Assembly: GCA_050633325.1 (NCBI GenBank)
Contig: JBOEGH010000002.1
Location: 62,001-126,000 of the forward strand
Direction of reading: 5' to 3'
Length of the DNA stretch: 64,000 nt
Origin: UBA1672 sp050633325
Lineage (GTDB): Bacteria; Pseudomonadota; Alphaproteobacteria; Micavibrionales; Micavibrionaceae
Part shown: in pieces, positions 18,718-27,724 of the stretch
How the letters are laid out: every line of letters begins with the position of its first letter
Position numbering within the stretch: position 1 is the stretch's first letter
Notes under the pieces: model-generated
What the model was told of the DNA's origin: nothing
The model's input: the letters and a program-made list of their open reading frames with translations, nothing else
Database searches by the model: none
Translations under genes and position numbers: made by a program

Positions 18718-19215
18718 CTAATCTGTCGGTTTTTCAGCGACACTTTTGGTTTGGGCTTCTTTATATTCTTCCAAGCGTGATTGTATGTCCGCGTCATGCG
18801 TTCCCAATATTGATATAGCAAGCAGTGCCGCGTTTTTTGCACCCGCATTACCAATTGCAAGTGTGCCAACGGGAATTCCTCCGGGCATTTGCGCAATAGA
18901 AAGCAAACTGTCCATACCACTTAAGGCTTTGCTCTCTACAGGTACGCCTAGTACAGGCAATGGGGTTAAGCTGGCGACCATACCGGGAAGGTGAGCCGCT
19001 CCGCCAGCGCCGGCTATGATAACTTTTATATTGTTATCCTTGGCAGACTTTGCGTAATCAAACATTCTTTCCGGTGTGCGATGTGCGGATATGATTTTGC
19101 ATTCATGGGGAATACCTAAATCATGCAGTATATCATGCGCATTCTTCATGGTTGCCCAATCTGATTGAGACCCCATGATTATGCTAACAAGCGGGTTTTT
19201 ATCTGTATGTGTCAT
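18718..19215 (-). CDS. purE: N5-carboxyaminoimidazole ribonucleotide mutase
   Basis: This 165-residue class I PurE moves the carboxylate made by PurK to C4 of the imidazole. IIMGSQSDWATMKNA binds the ribonucleotide phosphate, SAHRTPERMFDYA holds the catalytic histidine, and AGAGGAAHLPGMVA completes the site. Presence of PurK supports the N5-CAIR mutase activity rather than the class II carboxylase. Order DUF465-purE-purK is recurrent in alphaproteobacteria. Confidence 0.95.
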   Translation of the reverse strand: MTHTDKNPLVSIIMGSQSDWATMKNAHDILHDLGIPHECKIISAHRTPERMFDYAKSAKDNNIKVIIAGAGGAAHLPGMVASLTPLPVLGVPVESKALSGMDSLLSIAQMPGGIPVGTLAIGNAGAKNAALLAISILGTHDADIQSRLEEYKEAQTKSVAEKPTD

Positions 19216-19271
19216 GATTCTATCTTATAAGGAAGATATACTGGCAAATCAAGAGATGAAATTAATGATAA

Positions 19272-19532
19272 TCAGGCGATGATATCGTCAATTAACGCGC
19301 TTTCAAGTTTACGTATAACATCTTTAAGCCACAGCTTTTTCTTCTTTAGCTGTTGCATATGTAGCAGGTTTACAGGGCCGTCGCCGTTTAGTGCCGACTC
19401 TATTAGAGCATCAAGAGCTTGATGCTCCCCTCTGTATTCCGTAAGCTTAAGCTGTAATTCTTCCTGATCTTCTTGCATGTCTAAGGTAAATTTCTCAATA
19501 ATACGTATAAATATAGGTATAAAGGATACCAT
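19272..19532 (-). CDS. DUF465 / YdcH-like small helical protein
   Basis: This 86-residue protein has the DUF465 pattern: EYRGEHQALDALIESALNG, then MQQLKKKKLWLKDVIRKLE. It is an antiparallel helical hairpin of unknown role. The start at 19532 has AAGGA four bases upstream. An internal ATG at 19478 would give the more usual length of about 68 residues but lacks a ribosome site. It heads the purE-purK-fumC minus-strand cluster and is divergent from the phosphofructokinase gene. Confidence 0.75.
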   Translation of the reverse strand: MVSFIPIFIRIIEKFTLDMQEDQEELQLKLTEYRGEHQALDALIESALNGDGPVNLLHMQQLKKKKLWLKDVIRKLESALIDDIIA

Positions 19533-19695
19533 ATAATCCTTTGTTTGGTAACATAAAAGTGCATTGCTTTGCTTAATTTATCGCACTGCATTAGATATAT
19601 CGTCTTTTTAAAAGGTATAGCCATGGTGTATTATAATTTTTCGTAGACGATTCTAGTCTAACGCCCAATTAGTTTTAAGAACGAGTTACCTTGAT

Positions 19696-20772
19696 ATGTC
19701 TAAAAAAATAGCAATTTTTACCAGTGGCGGCGATTGCGCCGGTTTAAACGCCGTAATGAGAGCGGCTGTTCTACGTGCAGACTCTATAGGATGGGAAGTA
19801 ATAGGAATAGAAAACGGAACGGCGGGTCTGTTGGATAACCCTCCACGTTATAGAGTTTTAAAACCGGATGATTTCAGTGGTACGATTATGCGTATGGGCG
19901 GGACTATATTAGGCACAACTAATTCCCGTAACCCTTTTGCCTATGAAATGCCCGATGGAAGCGTGAAAGACAGATCTGATGAACTGATTGCCGCGCTTAA
20001 AGGTTTGGGAATAGAATCTCTTATTGGAATTGGTGGCGATGGTAGCTTTGAAATTCTTAGCAGGCTTGTAAAGCAAGGTGGATTGAACTTTGTAGGTGTT
20101 CCCAAGACGATAGATAATGATGTTCATATGACTGATTTTGCAGTTGGTTATGACACTGCTGTTAGTGTCGCTACTGAGGCTCTCGATCGTTTGCAGCCGA
20201 CTGCGGCAAGTCATGATAGGGTCATGATTCTAGAGGTTATGGGGCGTGACGCAGGTCATATCGCTCTTACCGCAGGTATAGCAGGGGGAGCGGATGTTAT
20301 ACTAATTCCTGAAATACCTTATGAAGTAGAAAAGATTGCTGCTAAAATAAAGGATGTTAAAAATAATGGGCGTAACTTCGCTCTTATGGTTGTTTCAGAA
20401 GCAGTCAGAACCCCGGAAGGGAAAAAGCACGAAGTAGTTTATCATGGTGGTGAAACACGCTATGGTGGTATAGGCGATTATTTAGGCGTTAAGATCGCCG
20501 AAGCCACTGGTTTTGAAACCCGTGTTACTGTTCTCGGGCATGTGCAACGTGGTGCTGCTCCTACATATAATGACCGGCTTTTGGCTTCTGTTCTTGGTGT
20601 TCGTGCCGTGGAATTACTGGCGGAAGGTAACTATGGCAGAATGGTTACAGTTAGAGGTGGTGATGTTATCGATGTATCGATAGAAGATGCAATTAAGGAA
20701 TGTAATATAGTCGACGTGAATGGTAAACGTGTCCATACAGCAAAGTCTTTGGGGATTTCCTTTGGGGATTAG
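19696..20772 (+). CDS. 6-phosphofructokinase (group III-like)
   Basis: This 358-residue PFK family protein opens with IAIFTSGGDCAGLNAVMRAA. GIGGDGSFE lies at residues 111-119 and PKTIDNDVH at 136-144. The catalytic TIDND Asp and the MGRDAGHIAL substrate loop are intact. Residue 116 is Gly, as in ATP-dependent PFKs (PPi enzymes have Asp), while residue 137 is Lys, as in PPi enzymes and some actinobacterial ATP-PFKs. The Gly/Lys combination points to an ATP-using group III enzyme, but donor choice needs assay. It is monocistronic and divergent from the DUF465-pur cluster. Confidence 0.88.
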   Translation: MSKKIAIFTSGGDCAGLNAVMRAAVLRADSIGWEVIGIENGTAGLLDNPPRYRVLKPDDFSGTIMRMGGTILGTTNSRNPFAYEMPDGSVKDRSDELIAALKGLGIESLIGIGGDGSFEILSRLVKQGGLNFVGVPKTIDNDVHMTDFAVGYDTAVSVATEALDRLQPTAASHDRVMILEVMGRDAGHIALTAGIAGGADVILIPEIPYEVEKIAAKIKDVKNNGRNFALMVVSEAVRTPEGKKHEVVYHGGETRYGGIGDYLGVKIAEATGFETRVTVLGHVQRGAAPTYNDRLLASVLGVRAVELLAEGNYGRMVTVRGGDVIDVSIEDAIKECNIVDVNGKRVHTAKSLGISFGD

Positions 20773-20924
20773 TGGCGCAGTTGTTTTTACAGGTCGTAAA
20801 ATAATGTGTACTGTTTTTTGTTAATCCTTTTTTGAAACTTGCAGCTTTGTAAGTGTCTCGTTATTATAACTTAAACTCAGGCTATGTGCTTGCGTGACAA
20901 TATTTTTAAGAGTGAATTTTATTT

Positions 20925-21455
20925 ATGCTATACGTACAGCAATCTTTAGGCCCTAGTGAAGAACTTATACATATAGGTAGATTTCACTGGATGTACACTG
21001 TCAGTTCTTTTATGTCTATTTTCTGGGGGCTTTTCGGTTCTATATTTGTCATTGTTATGGCTCATCACGCTTATATATTCTTGGGGTATATGCCTGCAGA
21101 TGTGGGGTATAGAGAGTCTATGTCTATATTACATGGTGGTGTCCGTCTGTTCTCTTTCTTGGTGTTTATTCTGGGTCTGGTGAAATTCGCGCAAATGATG
21201 GTTGTCAAGGCAACTACTGAAATTGCTATTACTAATACTCGTCTTGTCTATAAAAGGGGGCTTGTTGCACGTCATGTTGGTGAAATTAGTATCGACAGGA
21301 TTGAAGGTGTTAATGTGTTACAGCCTATTTTAGGTCGTATATTTAATTATGGCCGTATAATGATTCGCGGTATGGGTGTTGGAGAAGTTCTTCTACCACC
21401 TATTGAAGATCCTATAGCATTTAGAAGGGCTATCGAGGAGGCCAAAGAAAGATGA
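20925..21455 (+). CDS. PH-domain membrane protein (bPH2 type), first of a pair
   Basis: This 176-residue protein has two transmembrane segments (about 25-55 and 70-90). A bacterial PH domain of the YdbS/bPH2 type follows, recognisable from TTEIAITNTRLVYKRGLVARHVGEISIDRIEGVNVLQPILGRIFNYGRIMI. The function is unknown; related proteins are membrane-associated. It overlaps the next gene by four bases (ATGA), so the two are translationally coupled and probably work together. Confidence 0.82.
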   Translation: MLYVQQSLGPSEELIHIGRFHWMYTVSSFMSIFWGLFGSIFVIVMAHHAYIFLGYMPADVGYRESMSILHGGVRLFSFLVFILGLVKFAQMMVVKATTEIAITNTRLVYKRGLVARHVGEISIDRIEGVNVLQPILGRIFNYGRIMIRGMGVGEVLLPPIEDPIAFRRAIEEAKER

Positions 21456-22021
21456 CAGAAAAATCGGCATCATCAGCTGGCAGAACCAGACAGCCAAAGG
21501 CTTTTCAGGATAAAGAAATAGAAAAGGTATTGGTCAGTGGGGAAGAGGTTCTTTTAAGAGCGCGGTTGCATAGTGCGTTGTTCTGGAAGCCTGTAGCAGT
21601 TTTACTTTTGGCTGTATGTCTTGGAATAGTGATACCTGTATTAGGTATGCTGTTGGCCGTTGTTGGTGGCCTTATGTTTATAGTGGCTGTTTTAACACAA
21701 CATTTTTTATTGCTTGCTGTTACTAATAAAAGGGTGCTTGCACGATATGGCTTATTGCAAATGGATGTTGTGGATATACGCCTGAGTAAAATAGAGAGCA
21801 TAGATTTAGAGCGTATGTTGCCTGGGCAAATATTCGGATACGCCAGCGTAGTAGTGATGGGTACAGGGCAACGGTTGATACGTGTTCCGTATATAGGTAA
21901 TGCAGATAATTTTAGACGGTTTTACAATGAGATAGTATTATCAGAAGAGGGTGGTGGAGATTTGGATGATAATTCTCGTACATCCAAAGTAGTAGAAGAT
22001 CATGGAGAGTCATCTGAATAG
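21452..22021 (+). CDS. PH-domain membrane protein (bPH2 type), second of a pair
   Basis: This 189-residue protein has a paired hydrophobic region (about 45-85) followed by a PH-like domain (LLAVTNKRVLARYGLLQMDVVDIRLSKIESIDLERMLPGQIFGYASVVVMG). The C-terminal 25 residues are acidic and hydrophilic. The core resembles its upstream partner, as expected from an old duplication. It ends 70 bases before a clear terminator hairpin, which separates it from ilvD. Confidence 0.8.
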   Translation: MTEKSASSAGRTRQPKAFQDKEIEKVLVSGEEVLLRARLHSALFWKPVAVLLLAVCLGIVIPVLGMLLAVVGGLMFIVAVLTQHFLLLAVTNKRVLARYGLLQMDVVDIRLSKIESIDLERMLPGQIFGYASVVVMGTGQRLIRVPYIGNADNFRRFYNEIVLSEEGGGDLDDNSRTSKVVEDHGESSE

Positions 22022-22091
22022 TATCACAGTGGTGGTTATCTTTTTTCGCCTTGCTGTTATCTAAATTGAGAGTTTTTTTGTATTTTTGTTA

Positions 22092-22117
22092 AAAGCAGGT
22101 TGTAATGCCTGCTTTTT
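22092..22117 (+). terminator. Rho-independent terminator after the PH-domain gene pair
   Basis: AAAGCAGG and CCTGCTTT pair across the loop TTGTAATG and are followed by a T-run, 70 bases past the stop of the second PH-domain gene and 53 bases before the ilvD start. Confidence 0.85.
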
Positions 22118-22169
22118 TGTTGTCGTATCGTTCCATTATTATGGAGCATTAAGATTAAAGGTGGTTTCT

Positions 22170-23915
22170 ATGACTGACAAAAAAAGATCGCATGTAAATG
22201 GCTGGGATAAAGATAAACTGGTTAGCCGTTATACGACAGTTGGACCGGAGAGTGCTCCTCACCGTTCTATGCTTCGTGCTATGGGACTTACGGATGAAGA
22301 TATTGCCAAGCCTTTAGTCGGTGTCGCAACATGTTGGAACGAATCCGCTCCTTGTAACATCAAGCTGGCTGATATTGCTCAATCAGTTAAAGTCGGTGTG
22401 AAAAATGGTGGAGCAACTCCACGAGAATTTACAACAATTACTGTAACTGATGGTATTGCAAACGGACATGAGGGAATGAGATCATCATTGGCTTCACGTG
22501 AAGTAATCGCAGATAGTGTTGAATTAACTATGCGTGGACACTGTTATGATGCTTTGGTTGGTCTTGCGGGTTGTGATAAATCATTGCCCGGAATGATGAT
22601 GATAATGGCACGCTTAAATGTTCCCTCAGTGTTTTTATATGGCGGAACTATTATGCCGGGCAAATATAAGGGTGAGGATGCTGATATTATCACTGTTTTC
22701 GAAGCAGTGGGAGAGCATTCAGTCGGTAAAATTTCTGATGAAGAACTTTACTCATGTGAATGTGGTTCATTGCCGGGGGCTGGAGCTTGTGGTGGTCAAT
22801 TTACTGCAAACACAATGTCATGTGTGGCGGAGGTTCTTGGTCTTGCTGTTCCAGGGGCGAATGGTATCCCAGCTGTTTATCCGGAAAAAGACGATATGGC
22901 AGAGGTGTCAGGCCATGTTGCCGTTGATCTGATCCGTAATGGTGGGCCTTTGCCACGTGATATTATTACACGCAAATCTCTTGAAAATGCTGCTGCTATT
23001 GTTGCTGCTACAGGTGGCTCTACTAATGCGGCGTTACATATACCGGCTATAGCACATGAGGCAGGAATTGATTTCAATCTGTTTGATGTCGCAGACGTGT
23101 TTAAAAGAACACCTTATATCGCAAACCTTCGCCCCGGTGGTAAGTATTTGACTAAACACTTGCACGATATTGGTGGTGTAGGTGTTATTATTAAAGAGCT
23201 GTTGGATAATGGATTCTTGCATGGTGATTGTATAACGGTAACAGGTAAAACATTGGCAGAGAACTATGCCGACGTCACATTCCCTGAGGGGCAAGACGTA
23301 GTTTTCCCTGTTTCTAACGCTATTCACCCAAGTGGCGGTGTTGTTGGTCTTCGTGGTAATTTGGCGCCAGAGGGAGCGATTGTTAAAATAGCAGGTATGA
23401 CTGACCTTGTTTTTGAAGGTCCTGCACGTTGCTTTGACGGTGAAGATGATTGTTATAATGCGGTTTCTAATCGTGAGTACGAAGAAGGTGACGTGATTGT
23501 AATGCGTTATGAAGGTCCAAAAGGTGGTCCGGGTATGAAAGAGATGCTGTCGACCACCTCTGCATTATATGGTCAGGGAATGGGTGGTAAAGTTGCTCTT
23601 ATTACTGATGGTCGCTTTTCTGGTGGAACACGTGGTTTTTGTATCGGTCATGTAGGTCCTGAGGCTGCCGTCGGTGGCCCAATTGGCTTAATCCAAGATG
23701 GTGATATTGTTCGTATTGATGCGGAGACAGGATCATTAGAAGTTAAACTATCCGATGAAGAGCTTGCTGAGCGCAGGAAAAACTGGAAACCACGCAAAAC
23801 AAATTACAATTCAGGGGCATTATACAAATATGCCCAACTTGTGGGGCCTGCACGTGATGGGGCGGTAACGCATCCAGGTGCAAAAGAAGAGACTCATGTG
23901 TTTGTTGATCTTTAA
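22170..23915 (+). CDS. ilvD: Dihydroxy-acid dehydratase
   Basis: This 581-residue Fe-S enzyme makes 2-oxo acids for valine, leucine and isoleucine synthesis. Typical segments are CWNESAPCNIKLADIAQ, TVTDGIANGHEGMRSSL, LAGCDKSLPGMMMIMARL and GACGGQFTANTMSC, which hold the cluster and Mg ligands. DGRFSGGTRGFCIGHVGPEA is the C-terminal signature. The ATG at 22170 has AAGGTGG upstream; the frame is open further 5' but runs through the upstream terminator. No other ilv genes are adjacent. Confidence 0.96.
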   Translation: MTDKKRSHVNGWDKDKLVSRYTTVGPESAPHRSMLRAMGLTDEDIAKPLVGVATCWNESAPCNIKLADIAQSVKVGVKNGGATPREFTTITVTDGIANGHEGMRSSLASREVIADSVELTMRGHCYDALVGLAGCDKSLPGMMMIMARLNVPSVFLYGGTIMPGKYKGEDADIITVFEAVGEHSVGKISDEELYSCECGSLPGAGACGGQFTANTMSCVAEVLGLAVPGANGIPAVYPEKDDMAEVSGHVAVDLIRNGGPLPRDIITRKSLENAAAIVAATGGSTNAALHIPAIAHEAGIDFNLFDVADVFKRTPYIANLRPGGKYLTKHLHDIGGVGVIIKELLDNGFLHGDCITVTGKTLAENYADVTFPEGQDVVFPVSNAIHPSGGVVGLRGNLAPEGAIVKIAGMTDLVFEGPARCFDGEDDCYNAVSNREYEEGDVIVMRYEGPKGGPGMKEMLSTTSALYGQGMGGKVALITDGRFSGGTRGFCIGHVGPEAAVGGPIGLIQDGDIVRIDAETGSLEVKLSDEELAERRKNWKPRKTNYNSGALYKYAQLVGPARDGAVTHPGAKEETHVFVDL

Positions 23916-23933
23916 AGGCTTGAAGGCGTATTA

Positions 23934-25568
23934 ATGAAGTTTAGAGTACTATTTTCCCTGTTTGCACTTTATGGGACGTTATCCCTGCTTTTAGTCATGG
24001 TTAACTCTTCTGCCGTTAATGCATCGCCCTTACGATATCAAGAAGAAATTGATGCATTTTACTTGAGCAGAGAGGGGAGCCCTTACTGGTTTTCTCGTTC
24101 AAGGCTTAGTCAATCAGGAAAAGATGTCTTTGAGGTTTTGGAAAAGTCTTGGGAAAATGGTCTAAACCCGAAATCTTATCACGTCGATCAAATTCAGGCT
24201 ATTTTTGATGCTAACCGTCGCTTGGATGAAGATCAGAGGTTAATGGTAGAAATCCTTCTTACTGATGGTTATATAGGATATATACGTGATCTTAGTGGTA
24301 TGCGCGTTAATGCGCGGGACATAGGTCTGAAGTCAAAGCATTGGAGGCAGGCTATAGGTGCAGAAGATGCGTTATTATATTTGTCGGAAGGGTATGATAT
24401 TAAGAGCGTTCTTCATGCGCAAGAACCGCAAGGGGCAACATATAAAAACCTTAAGAATGAGTTGATTGATCTTGTTAATAAAATAAATGATGAAGATGAT
24501 CTTTATATTCACCCTAAATTGTCCTTTGGAACGCTTGTAAGGCCGGGGCGCAAATATATTGATATTCCAAAGCTAAGATCCAGACTTGGACTGGGTGAAG
24601 TAGATGAAGGTCTTGGTAATGTGTATGACCCTGATCTGGTTAATGCAGTGATGGATTTTCAGTCATCTAATGGTTTGAAGGCTGATGGCTTGATCGGTAA
24701 GCAAACTTTATACGTTCTTAATCAAACTCCATATGACAAGATTAAGCAAGTTATCGTTAATATGGAGCGTTTGCGCTGGGTTTCAGATGAAAAGCCGGAC
24801 AGATTTATTGTTGTAAATATTCCATCTGCAATTTTATGGGCTGTGGAAAATGGTGATGTTAGGTTTGAGATGCCTGTTGTTGTAGGGCGTAAGAAAAGGC
24901 AAACAAACTCGTTTGTAACCCAAATACATGGTGTACGTTTTAATCCTACTTGGACTGTTCCTCCTACTATAAAGGAGGAGGACATCCTGCCGGAGTTGAT
25001 AAAAGACCCGGGATATCTTGCCGGTAAAGGGATGGAATTGTATGATGGTTATGACAAGGATGCGCCAACTCTTGATCCAACTGTTATAGATTGGTCATCT
25101 GTTACTGAACATGATCTTAAAATGTTTCGTATGGTTCAGGTTCCGGGCAAAAATAACCCGTTGGGGCTAATAAGAATTCTTATGCCTAATGAGCATAATA
25201 TATATCTTCATGATACCAATCATAAATCTTTGTTTCTACGATCTAATCGCGCAAAGTCATCCGGATGTGTCAGGTTGTCATCTCCAGAAAAGGTGGCAGA
25301 GTTCGTTTTAGAAAAACGTAAGGGATGGAACACTCGTAAGATGGATAAAATCCTTGATGAGGAGAAGATACGCGATATCTATACATCTGAGAGAATGCCT
25401 GTTTATATTCTGTATTATACAGTGTGGCTTGGTAGTGATGGTCAAGTAGTTTACGGAAATGATTTATATGACCGTGATAAGAAACTTTTGCAACTACTGG
25501 AAAAACTTGACGGATTACCTGTTATGGGTGAATATGAAGAAGGTGTTATGAGTATCGTTCAAAAATAG
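23934..25568 (+). CDS. L,D-transpeptidase, YcbB/LdtD type
   Basis: This 544-residue envelope enzyme has an N-terminal signal or anchor (residues 5-30) and a YcbB scaffold domain. A peptidoglycan-binding helical domain follows (LVNAVMDFQSSNGLKADGLIGKQTL), then a YkuD catalytic domain. The active-site motif is HDTNHK, then SSGCVRLSSPEKVA, with Cys445 as the nucleophile. It should form 3-3 cross-links in peptidoglycan or attach proteins to it. It lies 18 bases after ilvD and before a YcbK-like protein. The ldtD-ycbK adjacency is also found in E. coli. Confidence 0.9.
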   Translation: MKFRVLFSLFALYGTLSLLLVMVNSSAVNASPLRYQEEIDAFYLSREGSPYWFSRSRLSQSGKDVFEVLEKSWENGLNPKSYHVDQIQAIFDANRRLDEDQRLMVEILLTDGYIGYIRDLSGMRVNARDIGLKSKHWRQAIGAEDALLYLSEGYDIKSVLHAQEPQGATYKNLKNELIDLVNKINDEDDLYIHPKLSFGTLVRPGRKYIDIPKLRSRLGLGEVDEGLGNVYDPDLVNAVMDFQSSNGLKADGLIGKQTLYVLNQTPYDKIKQVIVNMERLRWVSDEKPDRFIVVNIPSAILWAVENGDVRFEMPVVVGRKKRQTNSFVTQIHGVRFNPTWTVPPTIKEEDILPELIKDPGYLAGKGMELYDGYDKDAPTLDPTVIDWSSVTEHDLKMFRMVQVPGKNNPLGLIRILMPNEHNIYLHDTNHKSLFLRSNRAKSSGCVRLSSPEKVAEFVLEKRKGWNTRKMDKILDEEKIRDIYTSERMPVYILYYTVWLGSDGQVVYGNDLYDRDKKLLQLLEKLDGLPVMGEYEEGVMSIVQK

Positions 25569-25618
25569 CAATATTCAATTCTTATCTTTACTCATTTGCA
25601 AAATTATTGTAGAACACC

Positions 25619-25641
25619 ATCACCTATATGAAGGTGATTTC
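25619..25641 (+). terminator. Hairpin between the L,D-transpeptidase and YcbK-like genes
   Basis: ATCACCT and AGGTGAT form a 7-bp stem with a 6-base loop, followed only by TTCTG. It is a possible weak terminator or mRNA processing structure. Confidence 0.4.
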
Positions 25642-25686
25642 TGTAACTATGTCCTTCTTAATATAGTATTTGAATGAGGATTTTGT

Positions 25687-26283
25687 ATGATAAGTGGCTT
25701 TTTCAGCAAAGATGCAAGCGATGAACAACTAAAATTACAACGTCGTAATTTTATGAAAATGGGACTTGTTGGCGCAGTAGGTGCTATGGCTCCTTTTGTT
25801 AAAACACGTAGCGTTCTGGCCGCTAATAATAACTCTACATGGAAAATAGCTTTCAGGCATGCCCACACGGGGGAGAGCTTTTCTGGTGTGTATCGCGTTG
25901 GTGATAAATACTTACCAGAAGCATTCGAGCGCATAAATTATGTGTTACGTGATTTCCGTACAGAAGAAGTATTCCCTATGGATCCGCATGTTGTAGATAT
26001 TCTATCTATAATTCACCGTAAAAGCGGTGCAAGAGTTCCTTTCCAAGCTTTGTCAGGTTATAGAAGCCCGAAGACAAATGCTATGTTGGGTAAGAAGACT
26101 CGTGGCGTTGCATCTAACTCTTTTCATATGTATGGCCAAGCAATAGACATACGTATTCCTGAGTTCAGCAGTAGAAAGCTTCGCAATGCGGCCAAATCCT
26201 TGGAGGCTGGTGGCGTTGGATATTATCCTCGCAGTAATTTTGTGCATGTTGATACAGGTAACGTGCGCACATGGGTCTCATAA
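25687..26283 (+). CDS. DUF882 / YcbK-like peptidase, Tat-exported
   Basis: This 198-residue protein has a twin-arginine signal (QRRNFMKMGLVGAVGAMAPF). A peptidase M15-like domain follows with SGYRSPKTNAML, SFHMYGQAIDIRIP and FVHVDTGNVRTW, which provide the His-Asp-His zinc ligands of this superfamily. It is probably a periplasmic murein endopeptidase; E. coli MepK (YcbK) is the characterised relative and cuts 3-3 cross-links. That fits the LdtD-like gene immediately upstream, which makes such links. It is followed by a strong terminator. Confidence 0.88.
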   Translation: MISGFFSKDASDEQLKLQRRNFMKMGLVGAVGAMAPFVKTRSVLAANNNSTWKIAFRHAHTGESFSGVYRVGDKYLPEAFERINYVLRDFRTEEVFPMDPHVVDILSIIHRKSGARVPFQALSGYRSPKTNAMLGKKTRGVASNSFHMYGQAIDIRIPEFSSRKLRNAAKSLEAGGVGYYPRSNFVHVDTGNVRTWVS

Positions 26284-26312
26284 TACTTTAACTATAATGA
26301 AGACAACTTTGT

Positions 26313-26336
26313 TGGAGCCTTGTAGGCTCCATTTTG
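26313..26336 (+). terminator. Rho-independent terminator after the YcbK-like gene
   Basis: TGGAGCCT and AGGCTCCA form an 8-bp stem with a TGT loop, followed by TTTTGTT. It ends 23 bases before folK. Confidence 0.85.
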
Positions 26337-26358
26337 TTAAATGGAGTAAAAATTAGTA

Positions 26359-26892
26359 ATGATATTAATTGGATTAGGTGCAAATCTTGATGGTATATAT
26401 GGATCTCCTGAAGAGTGTTTAAAGGCTTGCTCTAAATTATTGTCTGATAAAGGGGTTCATATATCCAGATCATCCAATATATGGAAATCTGCACCTGTGC
26501 CGGTTTCAGACCAACCATGGTACTGTAACGCTGTATGTTCGGTTGATACAGATTTAAGCCCACATGACTTATTACAAGCATTAGCATCAGTTGAGAATGA
26601 TATAGGACGCGAACGTGGAGAAGAAAACGCTGCACGTGTTATTGATCTGGATATTCTTGCTTATGATGATGAAATTATTAATGAGACTAGATTGAAAGTG
26701 CCTCATCCCTCAATGCATGAGCGTGCATTTGTCCTTTTTCCTTTGCAAGAAATATCATCAAACTGGGTTCACCCAACTATTGATAAGTCTGTGGACTCAA
26801 TGATTGTAGATATGCCTAAGGGGCAGGAAATAAAGCGTATAGATAATAGTAGCATACCTTGTCAATATGTGGATAAGCGAGTAGCTGTATAA
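26359..26892 (+). CDS. folK: 2-amino-4-hydroxy-6-hydroxymethyldihydropteridine pyrophosphokinase
   Basis: This 177-residue HPPK transfers pyrophosphate from ATP to the pterin in folate synthesis. GLGANLDGIYGSPEE is the family start. RVIDLDILAYDDEII holds the two metal-binding aspartates, and VPHPSMHERAFVLFPL is the substrate signature. folP begins one base after the stop, so the pair is an operon. Confidence 0.95.
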   Translation: MILIGLGANLDGIYGSPEECLKACSKLLSDKGVHISRSSNIWKSAPVPVSDQPWYCNAVCSVDTDLSPHDLLQALASVENDIGRERGEENAARVIDLDILAYDDEIINETRLKVPHPSMHERAFVLFPLQEISSNWVHPTIDKSVDSMIVDMPKGQEIKRIDNSSIPCQYVDKRVAV

Positions 26893-26893
26893 A

Positions 26894-27724
26894 ATGTTAA
26901 GCTTTATTGATAAATGCAAAAAAGATAGTCCTCTAATTATGGGGATTGTGAATGTAACCCCGGACAGTTTTTCTGATGGGGGCAGTTATCTTGCATCTGA
27001 TAATGCCATAAATCATGGTAAGTGCTTAATTAAGGATGGTGCAGATATATTGGATGTTGGGGGTGAGTCTACGCGTCCAAATGCAGAAATAGTGACAATA
27101 GAAGAAGAGATAGACCGCATATCACCAGTGATCGATGGTCTTGCTAGGGCTGGTGCCCCATATATTTCGGTGGATACACGCAATGCGAGGACAATGCAGG
27201 CTGCTATTACCCTTGGTGCAAATGTTATAAATGACGTTAGTGGCCTTACACACGATAATGACGCTGTTGATATAGTGGCGCAAAGTAATTTTCCGGTTTG
27301 TATAATGCATATGCAGGGCAACCCACAAACCATGCAATCCTCACCAGTATATGAAAATGTTATCGATGAAATATTATATTTCTTTGAAGAACGTTTGGAG
27401 TTCTGTACTGCAAACGGTGTGGATCAGAAAAATATTATATTTGACCCCGGCATTGGCTTTGGGAAAACAGTGGATCATAATTTATCCATTATAAAGAACT
27501 TTAATAAATTTAAGATATTAGGATGCCCATTGTTATTAGGGGGATCAAGGAAAAGCTTTATTGGAACTGTCTGTGATGAGACAGAGGCCGATAAACGTGT
27601 TTATGGCTCTATATCTGCGGCGTTATATGGTGTTGAGAATGGTGCCGATATATTGCGTGTTCACGATGTTAAAGAAACAAGACAAGCTTTAAAGGTTCAT
27701 AAAGCTATATTATCGGCTCATTAG
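26894..27724 (+). CDS. folP: Dihydropteroate synthase
   Basis: This 276-residue TIM-barrel enzyme condenses the pterin pyrophosphate with p-aminobenzoate. It is the sulfonamide target. IMGIVNVTPDSFSDGGSYL, DVGGESTRPNAEIV, and FDPGIGFGKTVDHNL, with a final GGSRKSFIG, are all intact. Its last 20 bases overlap the end of the convergent phosphatase gene. Confidence 0.96.
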   Translation: MLSFIDKCKKDSPLIMGIVNVTPDSFSDGGSYLASDNAINHGKCLIKDGADILDVGGESTRPNAEIVTIEEEIDRISPVIDGLARAGAPYISVDTRNARTMQAAITLGANVINDVSGLTHDNDAVDIVAQSNFPVCIMHMQGNPQTMQSSPVYENVIDEILYFFEERLEFCTANGVDQKNIIFDPGIGFGKTVDHNLSIIKNFNKFKILGCPLLLGGSRKSFIGTVCDETEADKRVYGSISAALYGVENGADILRVHDVKETRQALKVHKAILSAH

